A DNA stretch of 64,000 nt from Eucalyptus grandis (GCF_016545825.1 NC_052613.1:9114001-9178000); one strand, 5' to 3'; counted from the stretch's first letter, positions 34,962 to 48,540 are shown. The notes: generated by a model not told the origin, from the sequence alone. A program made the numbers and translations.

Positions 34962-35417
34962 GAAAAGTACCCAAAAAATAATTTTATTATATTGATAGCA
35001 ATTCAATCATAAGTCTTTTAATTATACCAATTTAGTTTTATACATTTTCACATTGGCACAAATTCAATTCACTCTGCCAATTGGGGGTAGAAATTGTTGA
35101 CGCGGACGTTACTTGACATTGATATAGATATTTTTAATAATTATTTTTTATTATTTTTTATTATTTTTTCTCGTTTCTTGCCCCCCTTTTTTTTGTCAGT
35201 GGCCAACCATCGATCACAACCATGGCTAGCGAGGGCTAGCCTCATTTATGTGAGGTTGCCCCCACTAGGCTGAGGGGGAGTGTCAACCATCCAAGCATGA
35301 TATAGACTGAATTGATATCGACGTAAAAAGGTTGAGAACTATATTAATTCAATTGAAAAGTTTATGATTGAATTGACACCAATACAATAGGTTTATTGCT
35401 TTTTCGATACTTTTTTC
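34962..35417. mobile_element. MULE-type MITE (unit 2)
   Basis: The ortholog of 11339-11788; gagaagg on both sides (34955-34961, 35418-35424). Confidence 0.6.
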
Positions 35418-35424
35418 GAGAAGG

Positions 35425-36999
35425 AGGAAAGCATCACCAAGTCCCATCTTATAAATTTAACAGATTAACAGTTGGATAGTCTACTACAAAGATTAGTTCT
35501 ACAAAATTGACGACCATGATGATCCCCAAGTTATCACTTACAGATATGACACAGAGACACACAAAGACAGATAATACGACACCACACCACACCACTCCAA
35601 ATGTGCATACTAAGAAGTGAAATTAGGCTCATACTCACTCTCAAATTCCCAAAGTGCACTTGTTAGAATTAGGAGAGTACTCATATTTAAGGGTGACAAT
35701 AGGAATTTTAATGTATATATAAATACTCGTTGTTACTCTTTTTTTTATTGTGAATTTTCTTTTTTATTTTAGAATTCAAATATTATTTTTATTTATTTAT
35801 TATTCTTTAATAATTTAATAAGTTATATGAGAAGATAGTTTTCATACTATAGATATATGAAATCTTTTCCATCTTTATCTTATCTCTCTCATGAGATATT
35901 TTTACTTTGGTTATATCTCTATTATATCCAATCTTATCATATCATAGGCAAGAACCAAATACGGGGATAAGATAGAAATTATTATATCCTAACTTTTACT
36001 AACTACAAAACTTAGTATAAACTCATACACTCTCGAATTTTCAAAAGGCATTCACTGGACTCTACCGCTATTTTAGGGATCGTGATTATGAATTTCATTT
36101 ATAAATAAAAGAAAACGAAACCTTTATAAATAATAGAAAATACCCAAGTGGAGAGAGAGAGAGAGTCAAAAGCTTCAATTTACGAATGACAAAATTGCCC
36201 CCTCTCTAGCCATCGGAATAAGCAAGCCGATAAAGAGTCGATCGCCGATGAGTTCAAACTCTTATTTGAGATTAAATAAAACCACTTCACACTTTTATGT
36301 GAGATAAATTCTACTTTTAACCTTCTTTTAAAAAAACAACCATACTCAAAACCCTTATTACAAAATTTTCCCTTCATAATATATTTTTATTAGATTATTT
36401 AAATAATAAATCACACATTTATTTAACTACTTAAATTTATAAAATAAATAGTAATAATTTCATAAATTCTCCTATAATATGAAAATAAGACGTCTTATTT
36501 TCATGATATTCTCTTCTCCCACCCCCGTGGAAAAAGGGAATCAAAAGGCTCCGATTTAAAGAGCGGTCCACCATTTCAAAGATTGGACACACTACTCTGG
36601 CGATGGATTATCTTAATGCGCGCGCATCACGCTTTCACTTGTTCAAGTTATCTTGTCAACGAACTGACGGTATGGATCAAGCCACACGTCCAAATCGAAA
36701 ACCTTTCATGGTCTTGTCAAATCACTCGCACGTGAAAAACCATCGTAAAAAGAAAGGCAGCGAGACTTCCAAAAGGTGTCCTCGCGGTCGTTTAACAATT
36801 CCTTTGGCGCGCGTTTCATGCGCTCGTGTGAAAAGCAGATACACGGTTTCAAACATGGGAAGAATGACCTGGACATCACCTTCATAATCTATAAGAACCT
36901 TCTAAAATTAAATATAACACGTGGAATATAAAAAGAAAAATAATGGTGAATCTCATTCGTCATTAACATATCACTTAGCGGATGCGAAAAAAAAACTTA
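35425..36999. other. AT-rich duplicated spacer
   Basis: The counterpart of 11796-13362. Nothing coding is supported. Confidence 0.4.
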
Positions 37000-37512
37000 G
37001 GCTCCGTTTGTTTCGCGAAAAATAATTTATGAGAAAACGTTTTTCGAATTTTCCGGCGTTCGTTTCACAGAGAATATATTATTTGAGAAAAATATTTTCC
37101 ATCCAAAGAAAAAAAAATCTTCTAAAGTAAGGAAAATGTTTTCCACTTTTGAAAAGTGGAAAACATTTTCTTCACTTGATCTATTTTACTTCACATTTTT
37201 ACAAATTCTCACTTCTTTGTCCCTTTTTTTCTTTTCTTTTTTCATTCGAATTATTTTTTAATTATTTTTCTTTTTTTTCTTTATTTCTCATCTTCTTCTT
37301 TATTGGCTAGTCTCACGCTCATCAATATGACGAGTCTCAAGTTTGATGCTCATGCCCGCCAATCTAATGAACGGAAAATATTTTCTTTATCGAACAGTAA
37401 AAAATATTTTTAGAAATATTTTTAGGTTTTAGCCGAATATTAGAAAATATCGTCATTTTTCTGAGAAAATATTTTTTAGAAATAGCCAATTTTCTGGGAA
37501 ATGAACGGAACC
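37000..37512. mobile_element. Tourist/Harbinger-type MITE (unit 2)
   Basis: The ends are GGCTCCGTTTGTTTCGCG and, from the right, GGTTCCGTTCATTTCCC. Perfect TTA at 36997-36999 and 37513-37515. Confidence 0.75.
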
Positions 37513-37515
37513 TTA

Positions 37516-38880
37516 ATTTCATGGTGAAAATGAAGTGGGGAGTAAATCATGTGATGAATCAATGAGGAACTTTTTGGTTGAGAGGCGTGAGCGGCCACCG
37601 CCGCTGCCCCCTCGAGTTTGCCAGTGTTCTATCATAATGGTTGAGTGAGATTAGAGTGGTGGAGTGTGACATTGTGGAATATATCTTATCACCTTTTGTT
37701 TTTCTTCTTTTCATTTTTTTTGGGAGAACTGCCTTTATTAAACTTAGCGCGAGGATTACTTTCATTATAATTTTAGAAGTTAATAATAATAGTTAGAGCG
37801 AAAATTATACTTTCTAATGCCAAGTTGACAACAAAAATACAGTGATTTCCTAATTACTTACGCATTTATAATCAATTTTTTAATGCCAAAAAAATTAATC
37901 GCAAATCCATTTTGTGTGATTTTACACCTTTTTTCATTTGAAAAAGACACTAACGACGAAGATCAAAGACCATCCTTTTGGTAATTTATCTTTCTCAAAA
38001 ATTCTGGACAAACACTCAATATTTTTCCATCCTCATGCAAATTCATACAATTTTACCACTAAAATCAAGATATTTTTTTTTAAATATATGTATATATATT
38101 CTCCTTGAAAGAAATAAAGACCCTACCTACCAGTCGTTTCTTATGATGGGTAAAAACGAAATGATTACTAATCTAGAAATCTTGTGATTGTTGTATTAGT
38201 AAGGAAACACTTCACGCCATGATTTGAGTCTGCTCAGAACTAGATACTCTTCACGATTCTGCTCAGAATTAGATATCCTTCACGAGTAAAACGTTCCTGC
38301 TTAGGAGTTGCTATGCTGTCCATGCGAGCATATGAAGGTCATGATGCGATGGATCGAGTTTTTCCTCAGCATTAAAATGAGAGCTAATCACTCCCTTCTT
38401 CGACTTTCCATTGACGTGGAATTCAACATAGGTATCGGGTTGAAAGATGTTTTACAGCGAAAATGACATTTATGCAACCCATCTTGAAAGTGTTAGTTCA
38501 TGCAAGCGTAAAAATTTCTCCATTTTGCATGAATAATGAAAATACCAAAATAAATTGGTAAAAACTTGTCAAGAAACTGCATTATTATTTTATTCTCCTA
38601 AGCGTTCTTATTTTTTTGACCAAAAATAAAAGCGTTCCTATTTTTAATTTTACATAAAGTAACTTCAGGTTTGGCAATAATAGTATTAATACATATGTCT
38701 TTTGAGAATAAATTAAAATCAAGAGAAAATACTCAAGAGGACACATTAATTTATTGCTAATTCATGTTGGTCTCTTCACTATTCGAATTCGATTTGTTCC
38801 TCTTACCAATAGGTTCATTTTTTGTTAAGTGAAACTGCTGATAGGTCTCACATGTCGTTCATTTTGATAGCGAATATTGG
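37516..38880. other. Unit 2 spacer with empty MITE site
   Basis: The counterpart of 13883-15745. Position 38019-38027 (atatttttc) is the unoccupied target of the unit-1 MITE. No gene. Confidence 0.45.
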
Positions 38881-39330
38881 ACATTTATGAAACTTTTTAG
38901 CTAAATTTTTGTATTTATTTATTTTTCTAATTATCCACGGACCGCCGACCACCGCCCGCCGCCACACGACCGCCGCACGATCACAGCACGACTATCGCAC
39001 GACCACCACACGATCGCCGATTGTCACCGCCGACCGCCGCCGCAAGATTGCCTCCCACGGCCCACCAAACCTGTATGATGGGCAAAGGTGGCGTGAGTGT
39101 GGGCGGCAATCTCGCAATGGGAGTTAGTCGGCAAAGTGACGATCGGTGATCGTGCGGCGGTTGTGCCACGGTCGTGCGGCGGGTGGCAGGCCGTGAGTAA
39201 TTAGAAAAAATAAATAAATATAGAAATTTATAAATTTTACCAAACGCATTTCTATTCTTATTCTATTCCAATAATATAAATTTTGTATAATTATCAAATA
39301 CCTTATTTCACTCAAAAATTATTTTCAGAG
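38881..39330. mobile_element. Harbinger-related fragment (unit 2)
   Basis: The ortholog of 15750-16183 with the same internal inverted arms around CCG-rich sequence. Confidence 0.5.
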
Positions 39331-39764
39331 TCCAAAAGGAGAGTCCTCGCTGTTGTTTAACATTTCTTTTTTGGGCGTGCGTTATTGCGCTCGTGTGGAA
39401 AGCAGAAACACGGTTTCAAACATCAGAAAGAATGACCCGGACATCACCTTCATAATCTATAAGGACCTTGTCAAATTAAATGTAACACGTGAGATATAAT
39501 AGGAAAACAATGGTGAGTCTCATTCGTCATTAATATATCACTTAGCAGATGCAAAAAAAGAAATTAATTTCGAGGTGGAAAGGAAGCAGGGAGTTAATCA
39601 AAATGAGAACCAGTGAAGAACTTTTCAATCGAGAGGTGGGGGCTGCCGACCCCGTCGCCACAACCCTCCCCTTGAGTTTGCCAGTGTAATGGGTGGGTGA
39701 GATTAGGAATAGCAGAGCATGACACCATCACGAAGTAAGATTTGTCCGGTTCCCGTTACTCAGC
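39331..39764. other. Internal-duplication segment, no gene
   Basis: The ortholog of 16184-16620. Confidence 0.4.
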
Positions 39765-40390
39765 TCCTCCCTTGAAACGGAATGTTTGGCGATCAGATGG
39801 GTCGGTTTGGGTGGCGGCAGCGGTTGCACCGCTGCTCTATGCCACTTGCTGTTGGTTGCACCTTCATCAACAGTAAACTTTCAAAGCTTGGACGTACTCA
39901 ATTGAAGTGCATAAACTTGTCAACATTGATATCTAAATATTCTGTGCATCGTTCATGACGCGTCAACTACTGTTTATATTAGTGTGGCTTCTGATTTCTT
40001 TCTGGTTAGAACTATCTTTTTTCTTAAGGAAAAAATGATTAATAAAAAATAGAAAATATCTTTAACCCACTCAATGTCAGATGGTCTACTAAGTGTCCTT
40101 TACATGGGTTCATTTCCTATTTGGTTCATAGTGCAATTTGTCATAGACGTGAACTCAAATCTTTCGCTGAGCAAATCCTCACTTAGTAAAGTTGACATGT
40201 AGGGTTCATTTGTTTCGCTTTAGGAAAAAAAAAAAATCAACAACAACTTTCTTTGTCATAGATGAGAATTCGATCTTTCGCTAAGCAAATCATCACTTAG
40301 AAAAGTTGACAACAATTATAGGGTTCGTTTATTCGCTTAATTAAGAAAAAAAACGCTTTCTTTAACCCATACAATCTCAGATGGTCTGCT
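39765..40390 (+). pseudogene. B3-gene 5' exon/intron relic (unit 2)
   Basis: The ortholog of 16625-17290; lost donor, intron-type repeats, no B3 coding exon. Confidence 0.6.
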
Positions 40391-40602
40391 AAGTGTCGGT
40401 TGCGGATTTAGGAATTTCTTCTCAAGTTGACCTTACTTAATCATATTATATATGGATTGCGGTCTTAGAAATTTATTCTCAAATTAACCTTACTTACTCA
40501 TACCCACAGGGATTTATTACACGGGTTGCAATCTTAGGATTTATTACGTAGGTTGCGATCTTAGGAATTTCTTCTCAAGTTAACCTTACTTACTCATACC
40601 CA
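40391..40602. repeat. Short degenerate tandem repeat
   Basis: Three to four copies of a unit containing ggttgcgatcttaggaattt and aagttaaccttacttactca, more than in unit 1 (17290-17395). Confidence 0.6.
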
Positions 40603-40950
40603 CAGAGATTGTAGAGAGAGTAATTCTAGAAAGAAAAGCTCTGAATATTGTATTACTTGTGAGACGGATATAAACGAGGGAGGACGTCCCTATATATACA
40701 AGTAAAGGCTCAATTGGAGCTGTAAATCTTTTCTCAATCTAACGATAGAGTTTGCATCTCTCCATTTACCTAATCACCCACATTGATTACAAGAGTGTAC
40801 AATTATAGTATCGCCGCTCCAAGAGTATTCTAGATTCGGGGGATATTTGAAGGTGGCTCATTGCTGGATTTGTCAGTGTCTTTTGTTCAGAGAACCTCTC
40901 GATCGCATTGCTTTTTTGAGCCGAGACAATTGCATATTCCAATATCTTTT
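40603..40950. repeat. Possible LTR remnant (unit 2)
   Basis: The ortholog of 17395-17760. A weak call. Confidence 0.3.
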
Positions 40951-42160
40951 CCCCCTCTAGCAAATTTCTTCATTAAGACATCGAAATTAATTTGATCATA
41001 TGAATGAAGGATCCTAGTAAAAAGTTCTTTCATTCCTATTTGGTTGTGAATTGCAGGTCATCCAATAATTCGTTCTTTCTTGACTGGACGACATTTGCAG
41101 CAAATTAAGACAGTCAACACAAAATGGATGTTTATTCTATTTTCATGATAGAATGATTATTCGATTCTTTTTCCTCTTTTGATCATAATTCAGTCAAAAC
41201 TTATTGAATTATTTTAATACGTAGGAGGGCCATCATGGAGTTTCCTCTATCATAGTGTACAATTTTTGTTAAATCAAAAGCAATCCCTCACTTGTCCGTG
41301 TTAATTTTGCAATCTAATAATCTAACTTTATCATGTATTTAGATACTTTTATCTCGCACAAGGTGTCATCGAGAGCACGAACGATCTCAAGAGATAAATT
41401 GAACTAGGCAATATATACATATATTTATTTCCAAAGCCTAAATGGCTATAACACACCCTAACGTATATTGACGACGAAGAAAACTTCAATAGCACGGACC
41501 CATCGAGATGGGCCGAGACGGATATAAATGGGATAATTTTATTTTATTCTCTCTTTCTTTTTCAGGTGTTGAGACGGATCGGGCCTGAGAGATGAAGTGG
41601 GCCGAGTTGAGCCATCGCACGCGTGGGCCTAATCAGTCATTGGGCCATTAGCATTGCCCAACCATCCTAAGGATTCTACAAATGAGATGATTTCCACTAA
41701 TTTTTAAGTTATTATCCGACAAAAAAGAAGAAGTTATTTAACAATTTCCGCAACTATAATTATTTCATTAGCCTTATGTCTACACTCTCCTATGATAGAC
41801 ACCGGCAAAAGCTTTTGTTCTCGAGATTTAATGTCAAGTTTCACGAACAACTTTTAAGAAATTACATATTTTTGCTTCGCCCACCTGTTCGGCCTTTCTA
41901 TGCTATAGTCACTTCCTTTTTCTCCCTATACTAATGAGAACATGCATAATCTAATTCTTGAAAGAGTCCTCCATCAAGAATATGCTTTGTGAAAATTAAC
42001 TAATTTGACATTTCCCTTATTTCTTTTATTATCTGACATTTTCACGTGTTTTATTGTGAAATGGGAACAAGAAAAAGGGGAATTAAAATGGTCCGATCTA
42101 AAGGGAGACCCACCATCTCATAAAATACAATATGTTCATCATTAGGCTAAAGAGCTATTC
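40951..42160. other. Duplicated spacer with CFM3-flank-like segment
   Basis: The ortholog of 17761-18960. No gene. Confidence 0.4.
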
Positions 42161-42514
42161 ATTTCACGAGTTGCATTGGAACAAAGTACAGTATATTCAT
42201 CCACTATATTGCTCCGAAGAAGAAGAAAGTTTCCAACTTTATTTCTCTTTGAGATGCGGTCGGATAACAAGTGAAGATTGGACAAAACCACCACCATTTT
42301 AACCAATTTTAATCCTATGAATTGGCAAAGAGGGAAAATACCAAAAATAGACGAGAGAAGGAGAAGGGATGAACTTGAAGGCCTCAACCAGCGCAAGGGA
42401 TATCTAGAAGCGAAGCGGAGCTATACTTGGAGGAATCATCGGTTCCCCGCTGCAAGTGGACCACGTGCCATGGAAGGCGGAAGCACTCATTTTGGAGGCC
42501 CAACCCCAACTGAT
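42161..42514 (+). pseudogene. RNase H remnant, N-terminal part (unit 2)
   Basis: The ortholog of 18961-19333 with an extra deletion around 42430 that removes the SDNLAI segment. Confidence 0.4.
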
Positions 42515-42856
42515 CTAGGAAACTATCCTGCCTAATCCACTCCCTACGCAACGAGTCACCTAGCCTCCTCCTCCTCTTCGTCCCCTTCCACTTCATCGTT
42601 CGACCCCAATCCTAAATTCCGCAACCTGAGCACGATCCTCTCGATCGCATTCTGGCCTCTGTTGTTACCGGAGTACCGACACTCGGCCTCGCCGCGGGAA
42701 TCGGAGCCGGCAACCTCGCCGGGCGACTCCTTGTCGATCTCGCAGTTCGGCAGCGGCGGCGGCGGTGGCGACTTGTTGAGCCACGGGCTCCTTCCGTGGG
42801 AGGAGCTGGCGTCTCGAGGATTGGTCGTGCGGAGGGACTAGCAAAAGCAGCGCCGT
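42515..42856 (-). pseudogene. CFM3-like first-exon fragment, truncated (unit 2)
   Basis: Minus-strand counterpart of 19338-19720. It retains RLGDSLRREWIRQDSFLD, four residues further into the CFM3 sequence than unit 1, and the IERIVLRLRNLGL region, but has a small frame-breaking deletion in the acidic tract. The 5' part of the exon, including the start codon, is cut off at 42856, where unrelated AT-rich DNA begins. Confidence 0.55.
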
Positions 42857-43864
42857 AATATTATTTCTAAATATTTAATCAAATCCTTAAACTTTGGAAT
42901 TGTTCTATAGCTCATTAACTTTTAATGACAAAGTCAAATCAATCATTCGATATTATTTACAAGTTTTCATAATTATATTATTGTCCATAGTTAGAATTTC
43001 TTTTCATTGCAATCCATTTTCTAAAGCAACCAAAAAAAATATATGCTCTATTTTTTTTTTTTTACTTTTTACCTTTTTAGTCTTTATAAATACTACTAGA
43101 GTTCCATTAAGTACATTTTAGCATATGATCTCTATAATAGTACAAATACAACCTCATTAAATAAAATTTCAAATCCATTTTATTTTAAGAATAATTTTTT
43201 TTTTGTAAGAATATTTAATAAGATATTAATTTATTTATAGATTTCTTGTACTTATAGACTTATAATAACCTAATCTTGTTCCTAAATTTTAAGATAGATA
43301 CAATTTTCAAATTTTCATATTTCATTTTTTTCTTAATTAAAATTTAGTTCAAATTGTAAATTAGGAAATTAAAATAACAGGAATATCAACCACTACAATT
43401 GTAAATGAGGTTCAACTTTTATTGTTATAGGATAATAAGCAAAAATATGCTCAAATTGCAGAATAATTGTCTAATCGGTCATAAACATATTGTATGGATG
43501 TTAATTCAATGAAAAACTTTTTAATGTTGCCAATTCAGTCCTAAATTCTTTTGAAAATTGCAATATAATCATTTCGATCAATTCTCACCAACTAAAATCA
43601 TGCGACTAGGCCTTGCCTAAGGTCACCAACCGCTAGGTTTGACCTCACCCATGCCAAATCGTGCTTGCCAATGATCAGTCTAGCCTCACTAACGGCTAAT
43701 TAGGCCTTGCCGGCGATGTCAAGTGACGAGGGCATTTCCACAATTTTGAAATTTTATCTATGACAAAGTGGAAAGGATAAAAAAAAAAAAAAATGCATTA
43801 GCATTTTGGAAATACTAAAAATCCAAAGCACCTACAACCTTGTATTATGTTAAAGGCCATTAAA
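42857..43864. other. AT-rich DNA found only in unit 2
   Basis: Starts abruptly inside the CFM3-like fragment and has no counterpart in unit 1. About 43480-43560 has words like those of MULE-type MITEs ('gccaattcagtcctaaa'). No gene; a foreign insertion or a rearranged junction. Confidence 0.4.
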
Positions 43865-44250
43865 AACTTTCGGAATGGATTGATCCTAGTCGAGCAGGAT
43901 TGATTGTGGTCGAGGACCTTGGCCATGTGGGTCGATCCCATGCACTGTGCAGATCCATTGGGGATCGATCCATGCACTGTGCGAATCAATCTCGATTGAG
44001 CGGGGATTGATCCCTACACGGTGCCAATTGATCATGGATCAATCCATGTACCATGCGGATCGATTGTGGATCCATCCTGATCAAGTAGGATCGATTGTGG
44101 TCGAGGGCCTCGACTGTATGGATCAATCCATGCACTGTGTTGATCGATCGTGGATCAATCCATGCATCATGCGGATCGATCATGGATCGATCCTTATCAT
44201 GGCAGAGGGCCATGACCATGTGGACTGATCCCATGCACCGTGCAAATTCG
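43865..44250. repeat. GATC-rich degenerate tandem repeat, unit 2 only
   Basis: Repeats of 'ggatcgatccatgcactgtg' type words. A longer block with cgattgtggtcgaggg recurs at about 43900 and 44090, and a partial third copy lies near 44195. Rich in the palindromes GATCGATC and ATGGATCCAT. Open frames on both strands arise from the repeat and are probably not genes. Confidence 0.75.
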
Positions 44251-44425
44251 AAGGTTTTATTGAGATCATGACATTAAAGTATTCATAAAATTTGATTTGT
44301 GGATGATTTTTGGTCATTTTATTGGATCAATTACCTTTTCTATGAAAGATATAATTATATTTCTTCTCACTAGAAAGACTAGTTAGTAATCTTTTAACAT
44401 CATAGGGTGTCCGGGGGCTCTTTTA
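44251..44425. other. Spacer weakly similar to 22180-22340
   Basis: Shared words suggest this is where unit 2 rejoins the unit 1 order. No gene. Confidence 0.3.
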
Positions 44426-45244
44426 GAGCCTATTTGGTAACATTATCAGGAACAACCGATTATGTTCTTTTGTTCCCAAAAATTAAAAAAAGAACAAACA
44501 TCCATTTGAAAAATATTTTGTTTTCGAAAATAGATTTAGAATAGAATCAAGAAATGGAAAAAAATTACTTCTTATCCCAGGGAACAATTTCTAAAATCAA
44601 TTTTAATTTTCTTTTTCTTTTCTTTTCTTTTCTTTTCTCTTCTTCCCTTTCCTTTTCTTCTTCTTCATTTTGGTCGGTTGCCAACCTCAGCCATGACTAG
44701 TGACCAACCAAATGAGGGGCGATGACTTTTTTGGAGTGTTGTTGGCCCGAGCCTTGCCATGGCTAGGCGAAGTTGACTTCACTGCTGGACAAGCTCAACC
44801 TCGCCAGATCTAGGCAAGGTTGACATCGCCCAGCTAAGGTGAGGCCGAGCCTTGCACAACCATGGTTAGGCTCGGCCTCACCAGGCCAAGGCAAGGCTGA
44901 AATCGTGCCATCTAGTTGAGGTCGAGTCTCGCAATGGCCTAACAAGGCTCATTTGGCCTCCAGTGAGCTCGCCAAACCTCCCCTAGTAGGTTGTCGGTCA
45001 CCACTGTTGCTGGCAACTAGCTACAAAGAAGGAGGAAGAAAAAGATAGAACGAAAAATATGATGAAAGTATTAAAAATTAAAAGAAATAAAAAAAATTAA
45101 GAATCCTACCAAATGTAATAGAAATTTTAAATAGTTACGAAGCGCATTCTTTTGCTCAGAAATTGTCCTCGAGAATAGAATCAGAAAAAATCATTTATAA
45201 TAAAAAAATTATTTTTATGAATATAATCGTTATCAAACATACCC
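44426..45244. mobile_element. Harbinger-type non-autonomous element, unit 2
   Basis: The ends GAGCCTATTTGGTAAC and, from the right, GGGTATGTTTGATAAC face each other, with TTA at 44423-44425 and 45245-45247. The interior starts with a (CTTTT)n tract and GC-rich sequence with repeated 'gccttgcc' words. No transposase. Confidence 0.65.
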
Positions 45245-45247
45245 TTA

Positions 45248-45794
45248 GTATTTAACGAAGACAAAATTGTAAATTGATTTTTTTTTTGTTAGTCTATTAC
45301 CCATTATTATCTAAAGTAGACCTCTAATCAAGTGTGCTTTGCGTCGATTTACGTGTTGAGCGTCTACTATGTTGAAGGGTTATAAACTGTCTAGTATGGA
45401 CGCGGAATCTAATTCTTGAACTCGTTGATTGGGTTGCTTTCGCTAAAGGTTGATCCGAGGTTCAAAGTCAAAGACGGGGCTTTGTTGTGACGAAAGGATC
45501 AGGTTGATTTTAAGCCTTTCATTCGCCACCTTCCTTAATTCAAGTCCCAGTAGTCTGAAATTCCGCTGTTATGGCTTCCAAAATCATTTGCTTAGTTCTC
45601 GGTAGATTAAATTCTTTTTTGCCCTTCACTAGGGCCGGGAGTGATACTAATTTTGTAGCTTATGACTTTGTGTATGAGCGGCCGTGATTTTGTATTCATC
45701 CTTTGTAAGGAATTGTTTTGGGGATTAAGGGGCAAGATCAAATATCTGACTGTTAGGTAATTAGATGGCTATTGCATTCAACAGATAATTGTTA
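45248..45794 (+). other. Unknown repeated segment (copy a in unit 2)
   Basis: 45340-45790 is a copy of the 22610-23330 segment, with the donor-like word ccagtagtctg in place of ctggtaatctg. Confidence 0.35.
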
Positions 45795-46438
45795 CTGAGC
45801 ATGACAACGCTTCTATTCCGGAGAAGAGTTTTTTTTTTTTTTCAAAAATAATTCTTTTCTATTTGTTCAGGAACAATTTCTAAATAAAAAAAAAATTCGT
45901 CTAATAACTACACAAAATTTCTACTATTGGAATAGAAAAAAGAATAGAAATGCCTTTGGTAGTGCAACAATTTCTTTTTGTATTTATTCATTTTTATTAT
46001 TCGTCACGAATCGCCGACCGTTGGCCGCCTTGCCCAACGCCCGCCCGCCATCGACCGTCACTGGTAGTTGCCGGTGGTGGGCGGTCGTGCAGCAGCGGTG
46101 GCGGGCGACGACCGGTGGCAGTAGTGATTGCATCGGGCGGCGGCGGCGGCGACGGGCAGCCGGCAGTGGTGGCGGTGGTTGGTGGTGGCTCTAGGCGATT
46201 GGAGGTGGCTGCGGTAAGAGAAAAACAAAAGAAAAAAAAAAAGAAAATTAGCTTATTTCTAGAAATTGTTTCGGAAATAAGAAACAACTTTTTTGCTTCT
46301 CAAAATTGTTTTCGGGAACAAAAAATTAGAGAAATTGTTCCCGGAAACAAATGTTTTATCAAACAGGTTTCTGTTCTTTTTTGTTTCAGGAACAAAAACA
46401 GAAATTAAGAGAAACATGAGCATTACCATGTGCTGCCT
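45795..46438. mobile_element. Element of the 5644-7035 family, unit 2
   Basis: The left end GAGCATGACAACGCTTC matches the right-end sequence of the 5644-7035 element; the right end carries GAGCATTACCATGTGCTGCC followed by TAA. The left target copy is not clear. The interior is CCG/GGT-rich as in the relative. Confidence 0.55.
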
Positions 46439-47739
46439 AAGTCTCATTGCTTACCGTTTACCACCATTCATTGTCAGACAACACGTTAGCCACATATACT
46501 TGACTGTGAATATGGTTTGATTAGAACTCGATGGGAAGGGGCCCTAATCCGTAGCGACAGCAAATTTACGTGCGCCCCACTTTCCCCAAAAAGTAGTTGC
46601 TAAACTTGCATTTGTTTAATGGCTTTCCTTTTAGCTTAAGCTACAAGCGGTTGATCTGAGGAAAATCCAACCATGAAACGGATTGCAATTATTAATGTTT
46701 ATCGTTCATTGACATTTCCGATCCATCACGTTCGTGGGTGATTGTTCTAGAGTCAAACTCCACCATAGGAAACAGATAATAAATCAGATGTACTTGGGAT
46801 GTAGTAAAATTGTTAAAGAAGTCTTCGAACTAACTTAATCTAATAACAGAAACTCTTGAGATAAAAAAAGTGATTCATCAACTTAGTTAGGTGCAAATAA
46901 TTCTTGACCTTTGACACTCGTTAGCAGAGGAAAAAGAAATGATAAAAAAACAAGACTGTCAATTAAAAATCAAGGATTCATTAGAAAGATAAGGACATAT
47001 ACATGTTGTCTTTCAATTTCTTATGGCAAATGGTGATGTAAATTGTCCAATTGATGGACCCTAATCAAAAGTAGAAAGGGCGATACTCGCGAGATCGTCC
47101 ATTAATGTTTAAACTATTATCTAAATTACATATGGACGAGCATGGTAGATCTGCGCAATATTTTGAGATTTGATAAAACGACCAAAATAATCACTATTTC
47201 AACCACTGCTAATTGATCGGGACTGTTACAGGACTCACTGCACACCTTCGTCTAGATTTCATCTATATGAACGTCCCACCAACCGAATGCCTTGTTGTGG
47301 TGCCGAGACATGTGCCTCGCTGTAGCTTGACTCAACTGGATAGCGATTAGGGGCATCAACGCAACGCGTTTTCTAAGCGTGAAATGTTGACCGAGATTAA
47401 AAGATTCCTGAACCTCCACCACATAACATCCCAAAACCTGGGTATAGATTATAAAATTAATCGCAGACAACCCCTTATCAAGATCCCAATGTCAATTGAA
47501 TGTACTCCTCAAATTATATGAAAATATTTAATATTGTCTTTAAATTTAAATTAATAAAATGATGACATTAAACATTTTTATATAATTTAGAAGTAACTTG
47601 AATATGAACCAAAAGTTTATGAGCTATATTGAACAAATTCAAAGTTTAAGAACTATATTGAATAAACTAAAAATTTATGGATCACATTATATGTTAAATC
47701 AAAGTCCAAAAATTATTTGCGTTATTATCCCTAATTGAA
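46439..47739. other. Unit-2-specific spacer, no gene seen
   Basis: AT-rich. A 72-codon minus frame (47252-47470) has no recognisable features. Confidence 0.35.
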
Positions 47740-48540
47740 TATTAGCCAAATTCATCCATCAACAGCAGAGGCTTCCAAGAATTAAACCATCCACATGAAT
47801 CGCTATGAATTTGGTTATGAATTTGTTCTGGGCATTTCATTACTATCCAGATCGATCGACTCCCTCCCCCCACGGGGGAGTAGTCGCAGCTGGGAGCTCT
47901 TGCTGCTACGTCGATTGAGGGGTTGAGGGTCTACTATGTTCAAGGGTTTTACGCTGTCTCATATAGACTTGGAATCAAAATCTTGAACTTGTTGATTAGG
48001 TTCCTTTCGCCTATGGCTGATTCATGGTTGAAAGTCCAGGACGGGGCTTCGTTGCGGCAAAAGGATCAGATTGATTTTAAGCCTTTCATTGGCGACCTTC
48101 CTGAATTCAAGTCCTGGTAATCTGAACATCCACTGTTTTGGCTTTACTAAAATCATTTGCTTTGTTCTCAGAGATTGAATTCTCTTCTGCACTTCATTGG
48201 TGCTGGGAGCAATGCTAGTTTTGTAGGTTATGACTTTGTGTATGCATTGTCTCTTCGTCTTTTATCATCCTACATACTAATGACCGTGATTTTGTACTCA
48301 TCCTTTGCAAGGGATTGTTTGGGGATTTAAGGAGCAAGATCCAAGCTTGCATCTGCGACTTTTAGGTAATCAGATTGGCTACTGCATCTGGCAGATTGTT
48401 ATAAAGCCACATTGCTCATCATTGTCAGACAAAACGAAGAAGAGACTTATATTTTAAAGTCGTGTTCACGACATGTAGGTCCCAGATGTCTAGAAATTTG
48501 TTCTTATCTCAACTACCCGATCAAAATGAGCGATGGAGAC
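47740..48540 (+). other. Unknown repeated segment (copy b in unit 2)
   Basis: The true ortholog of 22610-23330. Contains a 65-codon frame (47923-48120) ending at the possible donor (cctggtaatctg), not open in the other copies. Confidence 0.35.

Noticed and set aside
43947..44234. Frames of 93 and 82 codons on opposite strands
   Set aside because: Both are made by the GATC-rich tandem repeat; the residue pattern just repeats the DNA unit.
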